Source of the DNA: JAIBJN01 sp035461525
GTDB taxonomy: Bacteria > Actinomycetota > Thermoleophilia > Gaiellales > Gaiellaceae
Assembly: GCA_035461525.1 (NCBI GenBank)
Contig: DATHVD010000027.1
Coordinates: 1 to 64,000 of the forward strand
Reading direction: 5' to 3'
Length of the DNA stretch: 64,000 nucleotides
Below, piece by piece: positions 1-7,475 of this stretch. Below the pieces are notes generated by a model. The model had not been told where the DNA came from, ran no database searches, and worked only from the letters and a program-made list of their open reading frames with translations. Each line of letters opens with the position of its first letter. The first letter of the stretch is position 1. A program made the position numbers and the translations under genes.

Positions 1-425
1 GAGACGACCGGCAGGCGCAGCTGCTCGGCGAGGGCCGACCAGAGGACGGCGCCGTCGGAGTCGCTGCCCTGCTGGCCGAGGAGGACGAGGTCGGCCTCCT
101 CGCGGGCGGTCGCGGCGGCCAGAGCGCGCGCCGTCGCCACCAAGTCGGAGCCGGCGAGCGCCTCGTCGGCGACGTGGACGGCTCGGTCGGCCCCCATCGC
201 CAGGGCCTTGCGGAGCGAGTCCGCCGCGCCGGCGGGCGCCATCATCAGGGCGACGACCTCGCCGTCGCCCGTGCGCTCCTTGATCCTGAGCGCCTCCTCG
301 AGCGCGTGGGCGTCGAAGCTGTTGAGGCCGGCGGCGCCGCTCCGGTCAAGCCGGAGCGTCGTCGGGTCGATCCGCGTGCGGGCGGACGCCTCCGGAACCT
401 CCTTGACACAGACGACGATCTTCAT
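1..425 (-). CDS. etfB: Electron transfer flavoprotein beta subunit, N-terminal part (runs off window)
   Basis: The minus-strand reading frame starts at ATG 425 with MKIVVCVKEVPEASARTRID, which is the typical EtfB beginning (MKIxVxVKxVPD). It continues through DAHALEEALRIKE and a GADRAVHV stretch, both usual in the AMP/FAD-binding adenine-nucleotide-hydrolase-like fold of EtfB. About 141 residues are visible; the C-terminal half lies before base 1. EtfB pairs with EtfA to carry electrons from acyl-CoA dehydrogenases to the membrane quinone pool. That fits the enoyl-CoA hydratase, 3-hydroxyacyl-CoA dehydrogenase and thiolase elsewhere in the window. etfA is expected just outside the left edge but cannot be seen. 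Confidence 0.9.
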   Translation of the reverse strand, partial: MKIVVCVKEVPEASARTRIDPTTLRLDRSGAAGLNSFDAHALEEALRIKERTGDGEVVALMMAPAGAADSLRKALAMGADRAVHVADEALAGSDLVATARALAAATAREEADLVLLGQQGSDSDGAVLWSALAEQLRLPVV

Positions 426-558
426 GTTCGCGACCTTCCCACCGGTGCCGGAGCATAACGAGCGGCCTCCCGTTCAAGGCGCAGTCCGCTCCTGCCGACA
501 TGTCTGCTAACGTCCCGCGCTTCGGGCGCCGCACCGGAGCGTCGGACAGCTCAGCCGC

Positions 559-1446
559 ATGAGCCGCCGCCGGACGACAGCCGTAGCCCTCCTCGTCCTC
601 CTCGCCGCGTGGGCCGCCAGCGCGACCGCCGGTGCGGCCGTGCCGCGCCTCGTCTTCCCCGTCGTCGGCAAGACGACCTACACGAACGACTTCGGCGCCC
701 CGCGCGGCCAGGGCCGGCACATGGGCAACGACCTCATGGCCGCGAAGCGCACGCCGGTCGTCGCGGTCGAGGGCGGACGGGTCACGAAGTGGACGTCCTC
801 CAGCAGGGCCGGCTGCATGCCCTACCTCTACGGCAAGAGCGGCACGACCTACCTCTACATCCATCTCAACAACGACCGCACGCTCGAGAACGACAACAAG
901 GGCGGGTGCAGGAACGGGATCGCCTACGCTCCCGGCCTCGAGAGCGGGCAGCGGGTGCAGGCCGGCCAGCTGATCGGCTACGTGGGCGACTCGGGCGACG
1001 CGAACGGGATCGCGTCCCACCTCCACTTCGAGCTGCACGTGAACGGGAACAGGGTGGTGTCGCCGTACGAGCACCTGCGCAAGGCCCGGCGCCTTCTCTT
1101 CCCACGGCCGCCGGCGTCCGTGACGACGCTCACGGCGCGCGTCAACGGCACCGTGATCCGCACGCGGACCGACCTCGAGCCCAACCGTGTGGCGATCAAG
1201 GTGGCCAAGGTGCGCCTCGCTAACGGGTGGGTCGTGAGGCCGGACCGCAACGTCGCCCTCGCGCTCGCCGAGGAGGCCGTCCTCCGGCGGGCGGTCGCGC
1301 CGCGCACGTACGAGACGGCCTCGCTCGAGCACTTCGAGCCCGGCCGCCGCGTCAGCGCGTGGACGATCGAGTTCCCGCAGAGGCTCGCCTACGCGAAGGC
1401 CGGTTCCGGCCGCCTGCAAGCGGCTGACCTGCTGCTGCGGCGGTAG
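559..1446 (+). CDS. Secreted M23 (LytM-like) metallopeptidase
   Basis: This is a 295-residue protein with an N-terminal signal peptide (RRR, then a hydrophobic LLVLLAAWAASA core, probable cleavage after AGAA near residue 28). The M23 zinc-peptidase domain covers about residues 30-175. It shows the first zinc-ligand motif HMGND near residue 55 and the catalytic/zinc motif HLHFE near residue 155. Members cut peptidoglycan cross-links or act as LytM-type activators outside the membrane. The C-terminal 120 residues are a beta-rich extension that I do not recognise. The gene stands alone and diverges from etfB across a 133-base intergenic region. Confidence 0.85.
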   Translation: MSRRRTTAVALLVLLAAWAASATAGAAVPRLVFPVVGKTTYTNDFGAPRGQGRHMGNDLMAAKRTPVVAVEGGRVTKWTSSSRAGCMPYLYGKSGTTYLYIHLNNDRTLENDNKGGCRNGIAYAPGLESGQRVQAGQLIGYVGDSGDANGIASHLHFELHVNGNRVVSPYEHLRKARRLLFPRPPASVTTLTARVNGTVIRTRTDLEPNRVAIKVAKVRLANGWVVRPDRNVALALAEEAVLRRAVAPRTYETASLEHFEPGRRVSAWTIEFPQRLAYAKAGSGRLQAADLLLRR

Positions 1447-1458
1447 CCGGCGGCTCCC

Positions 1459-1714
1459 GTGGACGGGGGCAGCCTCCTCGAGTCCCGCCGGGTCAGGATC
1501 GTTGCGTGCCCCGCGTGCGGCGAGCCCGTCCGGGAGGACGCGAAGGTGTGCCGTCATTGCTTCCAGTGCTCGACCCCGAGGGTGGGGGCACGACGCGGGC
1601 CGGCTCGGCGCGGACGCGCGCGGCGGAGCGGCCGAGCTCGAGGACTTGCCGGGCCCCCGGCCGCGCCGACCGACGGCGGGCGCCTCGGCCGGCATCCTCG
1701 GCAACGCTCCTTAG
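1459..1714 (+). pseudogene. Small zinc-ribbon protein, frameshifted in a G run
   Basis: From GTG 1459 the frame encodes a clear zinc ribbon, CPACGEPVREDAKVCRHC, and then loses protein-like sequence. Dropping one G from the five-G run at 1584-1588 joins it to another frame (reading on as VGHDAGRLGADARGG) that stays open to the stop at 1712-1714. The repaired product is 84 residues: zinc ribbon, then an Ala/Gly/Pro-rich tail. Its stop overlaps the 3' end of thiE on the other strand. It may be a true pseudogene or a base-call error. No function can be assigned beyond a probable structural zinc site. Confidence 0.45.
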
Positions 1715-2346
1715 CCAGGGAGGGCCGCGCGCAGGTCCCGCGCCGCCCGCTCGGGGTCGGCGGCGTCGCCGATCGCGCGCACGACGGCGATCCGGCGCGC
1801 GCCGGCGGCGACGACCTCCTCCACGTTGCCGGCGTCGATGCCGCCGATCGCGAACCAGGGGACGGGCGCGTGCGCGGCCGCGTAGCGGACGAGCTCGAGC
1901 CCGACCGCCGGACGGCCCTCCTTCGTCGGGGTGGCGAAGACCGGCCCGACGCCCGCGTAGTCCGCCCGGGCGCGGTCGAGCTCCTCCGGCGCATGTGTCG
2001 AGAGGCCGACAGGGAGGCCGAAGCGGCGCACGGCCTCGACGGGGATGTCGCCCTGGCCGACGTGGACGAAGTCGGCGCCGACGAGGACCGCGAGGTCGGG
2101 GCGCTCGTTGACGACGAGCGGGACGCCGAGGCGCCGCGTCGCCTCCCGGGCTTCCTCGAGCGCGGCGAGGAGCCGCCCGTCGGGAAGCTCCTTGTCCCGG
2201 AGCTGGACGAGGTCCACCCCGCCGCCGACTGCCGCCTCGAGGAACGCGGAGAGGTCGGGCCGCGCCGGCGTGATCAGGTAGAGGCGCGCCTCGCGGACGG
2301 CGTCAGCCGCCGGCGACGGGCCGGGCGACGACGAGCCTGTCACCAT
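1711..2346 (-). CDS. thiE: Thiamine-phosphate synthase
   Basis: ThiE condenses HMP-pyrophosphate with the thiazole phosphate to give thiamine phosphate in the cytoplasm. The 211-residue TIM barrel has LYLITPARPDL at strand 1, the pyrophosphate-binding VDLVQLRDKE segment, GLSTHAPEEL, GVGPVFATPTKEG and AIGGIDAGNVEEVVAAGA, all standard ThiE signatures. The ATG at 2346 gives a normal family length and overlaps the 3' end of thiS by 44 bases. No later in-frame start would keep the first strand, so this start is preferred. It is the last gene of the riboswitch-controlled thiG-thiS-thiE operon. Confidence 0.92.
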   Translation of the reverse strand: MVTGSSSPGPSPAADAVREARLYLITPARPDLSAFLEAAVGGGVDLVQLRDKELPDGRLLAALEEAREATRRLGVPLVVNERPDLAVLVGADFVHVGQGDIPVEAVRRFGLPVGLSTHAPEELDRARADYAGVGPVFATPTKEGRPAVGLELVRYAAAHAPVPWFAIGGIDAGNVEEVVAAGARRIAVVRAIGDAADPERAARDLRAALPG

Positions 2347-2509
2347 CCTCGAGCCTGACCTCCTCGTAGCGCACCCGCTCGACGGGCTCCCCGTTTCGCT
2401 CCACGAGCGCCCACCGCGCGCCGACCCCGAGCCGCTCGAGCAGCGCTGCCAGCGTCTCGTCTCGCTCGAGCTCACGCTCCTTCCCGTTGACGAGGACGGC
2501 GGGGCTCAC
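2303..2509 (-). CDS. thiS: Sulfur-carrier protein ThiS
   Basis: This is a 68-residue ubiquitin-like protein ending in ...RPVAGG, the Gly-Gly tail that is thiocarboxylated to donate sulfur to ThiG during thiazole synthesis. The start VLVNGKERE and the middle DGDRLVVARP are typical ThiS/MoaD-fold segments. It starts with GTG at 2509 in a GTGA overlap with the thiG stop, implying translational coupling with its partner enzyme. The adenylating enzyme ThiF is not in this window. Confidence 0.92.
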   Translation of the reverse strand: MSPAVLVNGKERELERDETLAALLERLGVGARWALVERNGEPVERVRYEEVRLEDGDRLVVARPVAGG

Positions 2510-3288
2510 GCCTCGTGCACCGCCCCGGTCAGCGGGCTCGACGCCTCCGCGTCCTCCCGCTCGCCCATGATCCCGGCCAGGAACGCCGCGCGGCCGGCCT
2601 CGACCGCCAGGCGGAAGGCGCGCGCCATCGCCGCCGGGTCGCCGGCGCGCGCGATCGCCGTGTTGACGAGGACGGCGTCGGCGCCCAGCTCCATGGCGTC
2701 GGCGGCGTGCGAGGGGGCGCCGAGCCCGGCGTCGACGACGAGCGGCACCTCCGCCTGCTCGACCATGATCCGGATAGCGTCGCGGAGCTTCAGCCCGCGC
2801 CCGCTCCCGATCGGCGCCGCGAGTGGCATCACCGTCGCGCACCCGACCTCCTCGAGCTTCTTCTGCAGCACGGGGTCCGGGAGCACGTACGGCAGGACGG
2901 TGAAGCCGTCCTCGACGAGGATCGCGGCGGCGCGCAGCGTCTCGACGGGGTCGGGGAGCAGGTAGCGCGGGTCGGGGATCACCTCGAGCTTCACCCAGTC
3001 GGGGAGCCCGCCGGCGCGGGCGAGGCGCGCGGTCCGCACCGCCTCGTCCGCCGTCTCGCAGCCGGACGTGTTCGGCAGGAGCAGCGCGCCCTCCGGCAGG
3101 AACGCGGTGATGTCCTCGCCGGGCGCCGCGTCGAGGTCGATGCGGCGGACGGCCACGGTGACGATCTCCGAGCGCGACTCGGCGAGCGCGTCCCGCATCG
3201 TCTCGAACGTGTCGTACTTGCCGGTGCCGGTGAGGAGGCGCGAGGAGAACGCGCGCCCGGCGACGACCAGCGGATCTCGTGTGTCCAT
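2506..3288 (-). CDS. thiG: Thiazole synthase
   Basis: ThiG builds the thiazole phosphate from DXP, dehydroglycine and ThiS thiocarboxylate. The 260-residue protein starts MDTRDPLVVAGRAFSSRLLT and carries family signatures: LLTGTGKY, LLPNTSGC, DWVKLEVIPD (Schiff-base lysine region), VMPLAAPIGSGRGL, VDAGLGAPSHAADAMELG and DAVLVNTAIA. It lies directly downstream of the TPP riboswitch, with a GGGAGG ribosome site a few bases before ATG 3288. First gene of thiGSE. Confidence 0.95.
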   Translation of the reverse strand: MDTRDPLVVAGRAFSSRLLTGTGKYDTFETMRDALAESRSEIVTVAVRRIDLDAAPGEDITAFLPEGALLLPNTSGCETADEAVRTARLARAGGLPDWVKLEVIPDPRYLLPDPVETLRAAAILVEDGFTVLPYVLPDPVLQKKLEEVGCATVMPLAAPIGSGRGLKLRDAIRIMVEQAEVPLVVDAGLGAPSHAADAMELGADAVLVNTAIARAGDPAAMARAFRLAVEAGRAAFLAGIMGEREDAEASSPLTGAVHEA

Positions 3289-3295
3289 TCGTCCT

Positions 3296-3392
3296 CCCTT
3301 CGCTGGCATGACCCAGATCAGGTGCTGGCGGTCGCGGCCTCGAGGCCGCCTCTCAGCCCCCGCCCAGGGGCTCCCGCTCCCCCAAACGCTAG
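3296..3392 (-). promoter_or_regulatory. TPP (THI-element) riboswitch
   Basis: Read on the minus strand, this 97-base leader of thiG contains the conserved TPP aptamer strings GGCTGAGAGG and CACCTGATCTGGGTCATGCC followed by AGCGAAGGGA. These bind the pyrimidine and the pyrophosphate of thiamine pyrophosphate. A GC-rich stem (GGCGGCCTCGAGGCCGC) lies between them as the variable arm. The end of the aptamer merges with the thiG ribosome-binding site (GGGAGG), so ligand binding probably blocks translation initiation; that mode is inferred. It occupies almost the whole gap between the methyltransferase fusion gene and thiG. Confidence 0.93.
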
Positions 3393-3401
3393 CAACGCCG
3401 T

Positions 3402-5141
3402 CTACCGCCGCCGCAGCTCGAGCACGTAGGCGGCCATCACGTGCTGGTCGCCCAGCTCGAGGTGCCACGCGTCCGAGAGCTGCTCGACGCGGCGGATCTG
3501 CTCCAGGTTCTCCCCGAAGAGGCCGCTCATGGGGAAGAAGCCGACGTCGACGACGTGGGCCTCGAGCCCGCTCGCCTCGACGAGCTCCGCCGTCCGGAGC
3601 TGCCCGAGGATCGAGAGCTGCATCACGTAGGCTCGACCGCCCTCCGTCAGGAGCCGCGGCAGGAGCCTGATCAGGTGGTCGAGGAGGTTCCGGCCCCAGA
3701 AGTCGACGGGCCGATGCCCGGCCGGCTCCCGTGCCGGGTCGACCGGCATCTGGTAGAGGCTCGCCACGACGACGTCGTAGGCTTCCTCGGGCTCGAAGCC
3801 GTAGAGGTCCACGTCCGCCCCGGTCACTCGCTCGGCGACGCCGTTGCGAAACGCGTTCGCGAGCGTGTTCCCGACCGCGCGGGGCTCGATGTCGATCGCG
3901 TGCACGCGCTCGGCGCCGTTGAGCGCGAGCTGCACGGCGAGGAGCCCTGTGCCGCAACCGACGTCGAGGCAGCGCTTCCCCTCGCCGATCCCGCCGCGCC
4001 AGAGGATCTTCCACAGGAGGAGGCTCCCGATCGTGGGCACGAAGACGCCCGGCTCGACGACGATGTCCGGGAACGGGAGCGGGTAGAGCGACCGGCCCTC
4101 GGCGTCGAGCCACGGCCTCGGCGGCGCCGGCGGCCCGGCCGGCCGAGGCGCCGGAGCGGGAGGAGAGCTGCTCGGCCGCCCGGGCTTCGTCCCCTCGAGG
4201 GCGCGGCGGGCGGCGGCCAGGTGGGCGGGCGAGGTGCCGCAGCAGCCGCCGACGATCTGGGCGCCCTCGGCCCGCCACTCGAGCGCGAGCGCCGCATACT
4301 CCTCCGGCCCGACGTTCTCGTCGAAGCGCCAGCCCGCGTCCGAGTAGTAGCCGAGGTTGGGGTAGACGCCGAGCGGCAGGTCGACGAAGTCGCGGAGCCA
4401 GGGAAGCATCCCGGGCACGTGCTCGGGCGGGAGGCAGTTGACGAGGAGCGCCCGGACGCCGAGCTCCTCGAAGGCGCGCGCGGCGCGGCCGAACTCGTCC
4501 CCCTCGGGGCCGCCCCAGTGCTCGCCGTAGACGCCGCAGACCCCGTGGCGGCAACGCCGGAACGAGAGCCAGACCGGGAGCCCGGTTTCGACGACGAGCT
4601 CGACGCTCGGGAACGTCAGCCCCTCGCGGATCAGGGACATGGTCTCCATGAGGACGAGGTCCGGCGGCTCCTCCTCGAGGACGCGCAGGAGAAGCTCGAG
4701 CGTTCCCAGGCGTCGCTCGCTCGAGATGTCGCCGTTGACGCTGAAGGCGACCGCGCACTCCCTGCTCCTCCCCCCCTCCTCGACGGCCTGGCGCGCGAGC
4801 CGGATGCCGAGGCGCGCCACGTCCATCCAGTGGGTCGCGGGCCCCGCCGCCCCGACGCCCGAGCCCTCGAGCTCGGCCGCGGCGAGGATCGCCCATGTGT
4901 TCGTGGAGATGACGTCGCACCCGGCCTCGACGTAGCGGCGGTGGACGTCGAGGACGGCGTACGGGACGTCGAGGAGGGCACCCGTGCCCCAGAGCCCTCG
5001 GTCGGCGTCGCGGAGGCGCCCCGCATGCTCGCGGCCGAGCTCGGTCGCGTTCCCTCCGTCGAGGACGACAGCGACGTCGTCCTCGATCAGCCGCTCGATC
5101 CGCTGGTAGACGGGCGTCCTCCGCTCGGCCCGCGTCGCCAT
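3402..5141 (-). CDS. Homocysteine S-methyltransferase fused to a SAM-dependent methyltransferase
   Basis: This is a 579-residue two-domain protein. Residues about 10-310 form a homocysteine S-methyltransferase (BHMT/MmuM-type) barrel with zinc-ligand cysteines in LLVNCLPPEH and IVGGCCGTSPAHL, plus VVLDGGNATELG at strand 1. A Pro/Ser/Ala-rich linker (about 315-345) leads to a class I methyltransferase domain (about 370-579) with motif I CLDVGCGTGLLAVQLALNG and acidic loop HAIDIEP. The first domain normally methylates homocysteine from a methyl donor. The second uses SAM and resembles PrmA/HemK-type folds; its substrate is unknown. One gene could therefore both regenerate methionine and consume SAM, which is inferred. 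Confidence 0.85.
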   Translation of the reverse strand: MATRAERRTPVYQRIERLIEDDVAVVLDGGNATELGREHAGRLRDADRGLWGTGALLDVPYAVLDVHRRYVEAGCDVISTNTWAILAAAELEGSGVGAAGPATHWMDVARLGIRLARQAVEEGGRSRECAVAFSVNGDISSERRLGTLELLLRVLEEEPPDLVLMETMSLIREGLTFPSVELVVETGLPVWLSFRRCRHGVCGVYGEHWGGPEGDEFGRAARAFEELGVRALLVNCLPPEHVPGMLPWLRDFVDLPLGVYPNLGYYSDAGWRFDENVGPEEYAALALEWRAEGAQIVGGCCGTSPAHLAAARRALEGTKPGRPSSSPPAPAPRPAGPPAPPRPWLDAEGRSLYPLPFPDIVVEPGVFVPTIGSLLLWKILWRGGIGEGKRCLDVGCGTGLLAVQLALNGAERVHAIDIEPRAVGNTLANAFRNGVAERVTGADVDLYGFEPEEAYDVVVASLYQMPVDPAREPAGHRPVDFWGRNLLDHLIRLLPRLLTEGGRAYVMQLSILGQLRTAELVEASGLEAHVVDVGFFPMSGLFGENLEQIRRVEQLSDAWHLELGDQHVMAAYVLELRRR

Positions 5142-5150
5142 GCCGGCGGG

Positions 5151-5921
5151 CTACCGCCCGGTGAACTCGGGCCGGCGTTTCTCGGTGAAAGCGGCCATGC
5201 CCTCTTTCTGGTCCTGGCTGGCGAAGGCCATGGCGAAGAGGCGCGCCTCCGTGGCGAGGCTCGCCCGGTGATCCCCCTGGAGCGAGAGGTTGACCGCCTC
5301 TTTCGCGGCCGCGAGCGCGAGCGGGCTCTGCCGCGCGAGCGTGCGGCAGAGCTCGAGCGTGCGCTCGCGCAGCTCCTCCGGCTCGCAGACGGCGTTCACG
5401 AGCCCGCGCTCGAGCGCCTCGGCGGCGTCCACCTGCCGGCCGGTGAGGACGAGCTCCTTAGCGAACCCGAGGGTCGTCGCGCGCGCGAGCCGGATCGACC
5501 CGCCCCAGCCGGGGAGGACGCCCAGGTTGATCTCGGGCTGGCCGAGGCGCGCGTTCGACGAGGCGAGCCGCAGGTCGCACGCGAGCGCCAGCTCGCACCC
5601 GCCGCCGAGCGCGAAGCCGTTGATCGCCGCGATCGTCGGCTTCGGCATCGTCTCGAGCAGGTCGCCGCAGGCGTGCCCGAGCTCGCCCCAGGCGAGCGCG
5701 CCCTGGACGTCGAGGCCCTGCATGTACTTGATGTCGGCCCCGGCGACGAACGCCTTCTCGCCCGCTCCCGTCAACACGACGACGCGCGCCTCCTCGTCGG
5801 CGGCCAGCTCGGCGAGCCGGTCGCGCAGCTCCCGCAGGTGGTCGAGGTCGAGCGCGTTCATGGCCTCGGGGCGATCGACCGTGACGGTCGCGATCCCGTC
5901 TTCACGCTCGACGGTTATCAC
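5151..5921 (-). CDS. Enoyl-CoA hydratase/isomerase family protein
   Basis: This is a 256-residue crotonase-fold enzyme. The oxyanion-hole segment is GEKAFVAGADIKYMQGL, and the two catalytic glutamates of true hydratases are present in ALGGGCELALACDL and LGQPEINLGVLPGWGG. It hydrates trans-2-enoyl-CoA in beta-oxidation or short-chain acyl-CoA pathways. Its ATG overlaps the stop of the upstream B12-binding subunit gene (ATGA), so the two are co-translated. That pairing links it to branched-chain, propionate or related acyl-CoA metabolism. Exact substrate chain length is not visible. Confidence 0.9.
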   Translation of the reverse strand: MITVEREDGIATVTVDRPEAMNALDLDHLRELRDRLAELAADEEARVVVLTGAGEKAFVAGADIKYMQGLDVQGALAWGELGHACGDLLETMPKPTIAAINGFALGGGCELALACDLRLASSNARLGQPEINLGVLPGWGGSIRLARATTLGFAKELVLTGRQVDAAEALERGLVNAVCEPEELRERTLELCRTLARQSPLALAAAKEAVNLSLQGDHRASLATEARLFAMAFASQDQKEGMAAFTEKRRPEFTGR

Positions 5922-6319
5922 GCTTCGACGGGCACGTTGGCCCGCAAGAAGTCGACGATCTCGGAGACCGGGGCGCCCGGGGTGAAGACCTCGGCGACGC
6001 CCTGCTCCTTCAGCTCGAGAACGTCGTCGCGCGGGATCGTGCCGCCGACGAGGACGAGGACGTCGTCAACCCCGTTCTCGCGCAGGCCCTCGAGGATTCG
6101 CGGCACGAGGGTCATGTGCGCGCCGGAGAGGATCGAGATGCCGACGGCGTCGGCGTCCTCCTGCACGGCGGTCTCGACGATCTGCTCCGGCGTCTGGTGG
6201 AGGCCCGTGTAGACGACCTCCATGCCGGCGTCCCGGAGGGCTCGCGCAATGATCTTCGCCCCCCGGTCGTGCCCGTCGAGGCCGGGCTTGGCGATCACGA
6301 CCCGGATCTTCCTCGTCAT
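5918..6319 (-). CDS. mcmA2: Methylmalonyl-CoA mutase small subunit (cobalamin-binding domain)
   Basis: This is a 133-residue stand-alone B12-binding domain. It has the base-off/His-on motif DGHDRGAK, where His is the lower cobalt ligand, then VGISILSGAH and VLVGGTIPRDD, which line the nucleotide-tail pocket. Its size matches the small subunit of two-chain mutases. The large subunit is encoded alone at 44486-46150, so the two chains are about 38 kb apart. ATG 6319 is preferred over an upstream ATG because MTRKIRVVIAKPGLDGHD is the usual family start. It is co-translated with the enoyl-CoA hydratase. Confidence 0.9.
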   Translation of the reverse strand: MTRKIRVVIAKPGLDGHDRGAKIIARALRDAGMEVVYTGLHQTPEQIVETAVQEDADAVGISILSGAHMTLVPRILEGLRENGVDDVLVLVGGTIPRDDVLELKEQGVAEVFTPGAPVSEIVDFLRANVPVEA

Positions 6320-6332
6320 GGTGCGCCAGTAT

Positions 6333-7043
6333 ATGGACGTGCGCCTGACCGTCATCGGCTCGTCCCCTGCCTGGCCGAACCCCGGAAGCGTGCAATCGGG
6401 CTACCTCGTGGAGGCGCAGGGCACCCTCCTCCTCGACTGCGGCGCGGGGGTCCTGGGACGGCTCCGGGAGCTCTCGCTCTACCCCCAGGCGATCGCGATC
6501 ACGCACTTCCACCTCGACCACTGGGGCGACCTCGTCCCGTGGGCCTGGCTGAACGCCTACGGCCCGCAGGAGCACCGCATCGACTGCGCCCTCTGGCTGC
6601 CCCCGGGCGGCCGGCGCGAGCTGGCGGACTTCGCGGCTCGCTGGGGCACGGCCGACATGTTCGAAAGCGGCTTCGAGCTGCGCGAGTTCGAGCCGGACGT
6701 CCCCTTCGCCACGGCCGGCTTCGTGGTCGAGGCGCGGCGGCTGCCGCACTACACGCTCACCTCCTACGGCTTCCGCGTCACCTGCGACGGGCGCACGCTT
6801 GCGTACTCGGGCGACTCCGCGCCGACCGAGGAGCTCGCGGCGCTCGCCGTCGGGGCAGACCTCTTCCTCTGCGAGGCGACGCTCGCCGACGGCGCGGCCG
6901 AGGGCTGGCCTCGCGGGCACCTGTCCGTCGCGGAGGCGCTCGCGGCGGCCGACGGCCCCACCCTGCTCACGCACCGGCCCGTGGAGCTGCCTACCCCGGA
7001 CGGGGTCCCGGTCGCCCGCGACGGGCTCGTCGTCGAGGTTTGA
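6333..7043 (+). CDS. Metallo-beta-lactamase-fold hydrolase (RNase Z-like)
   Basis: This is a 236-residue MBL-fold protein with the metal motif THFHLDHWGD near residue 50 (HxHxDH), LAYSGDSAPTEELAAL (the later metal-binding Asp) and a final LLTHRPVELP histidine region. The arrangement resembles the short RNase Z / ElaC-like phosphodiesterase branch, but no specific exosite is evident, so tRNA processing is not assured. Only 13 bases separate it from the divergent mcmA2 gene, and an alternative ATG at 6318 overlaps that gene's start on the other strand. Confidence 0.8.
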   Translation: MDVRLTVIGSSPAWPNPGSVQSGYLVEAQGTLLLDCGAGVLGRLRELSLYPQAIAITHFHLDHWGDLVPWAWLNAYGPQEHRIDCALWLPPGGRRELADFAARWGTADMFESGFELREFEPDVPFATAGFVVEARRLPHYTLTSYGFRVTCDGRTLAYSGDSAPTEELAALAVGADLFLCEATLADGAAEGWPRGHLSVAEALAAADGPTLLTHRPVELPTPDGVPVARDGLVVEV

Positions 7044-7175
7044 AGCCCGCCGCCCCGCCGACAACGGGCAAGAAGACTGGACGGAAGGGTAGTTGCGCGG
7101 ACGCCTGGAAAGCCTCACCATGACGCAACGGGTACCTCCCGTGGAAACTCGTACATGAAGGAGGCGGCACGGAGG

Positions 7176-7364
7176 ATGAAGATTCGGTTCGAGAGGCCAG
7201 AGGTGGTGGACTTCGGCTCGATCAGCGCACATACCTTCATGCCGACGCCGCCGACGGGGCCGAACGCTGGGAACGCCGGTCACAAGGGCTTCGTGAACTG
7301 TCGGATCGAGACGACAAACTGCGAGCTCTCGCATCCGGGCGAGCCCGGCGGCGGATCCCCGTAG
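7176..7364 (+). CDS. Lasso-peptide-like RiPP precursor
   Basis: This is a 62-residue peptide. Leader residues 5-20, FERPEVVDFGSISAHT, match the lasso leader recognition pattern YxxPxLxxxGxxxxxT exactly in spacing, with Phe for Tyr and Val for Leu. In known lasso leaders that Thr sits at -2, which would start the core at Met22, but no Asp/Glu lies 7-9 residues later. A second reading starts the core at Gly38 (GFVNCRIETTNCELSHPGEP...), giving an 8-residue ring closed on Glu45 and two Cys (42, 49). The penultimate residue is Ser61. ATG 7176 is preferred to 7155 because AAGGAGG lies 11 bases upstream of it. Confidence 0.75.
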   Translation: MKIRFERPEVVDFGSISAHTFMPTPPTGPNAGNAGHKGFVNCRIETTNCELSHPGEPGGGSP

Positions 7365-7371
7365 GACCAGT

Positions 7372-7391
7372 CCGCGCGCGGAAGCGCGCGG
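7372..7391 (+). other. GC-rich hairpin after the RiPP precursor
   Basis: A perfect 8-bp inverted repeat CCGCGCGC / GCGCGCGG with a GGAA loop lies 8 bases after the precursor stop. There is no T run, so it is more likely an mRNA 3'-end stabiliser or attenuator than a full terminator. Confidence 0.6.
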
Positions 7392-7410
7392 AAGCGAAGA
7401 AGAACGGCAC

Positions 7411-7430
7411 GGGCCGGTTCGCCGGCCTTT
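7411..7430 (+). terminator. UUCG-loop hairpin with T tract between precursor and cyclase
   Basis: The stem GGCCGG / CCGGCC closes on a very stable UUCG tetraloop and is followed by TTT. It looks like a weak intrinsic terminator. It would let the precursor be made in excess of the cyclase, a common arrangement in RiPP clusters. Its strength cannot be judged from sequence alone. Confidence 0.6.
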
Positions 7431-7475
7431 GCCATGCTGTGAGCACGTGAGGGGAGTGGTCGTACTGCCGGGGAC

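Noticed and set aside
7155..7175. Earlier ATG for the RiPP precursor
   Set aside because: No ribosome site precedes it, whereas AAGGAGG lies at a usable distance before ATG 7176.
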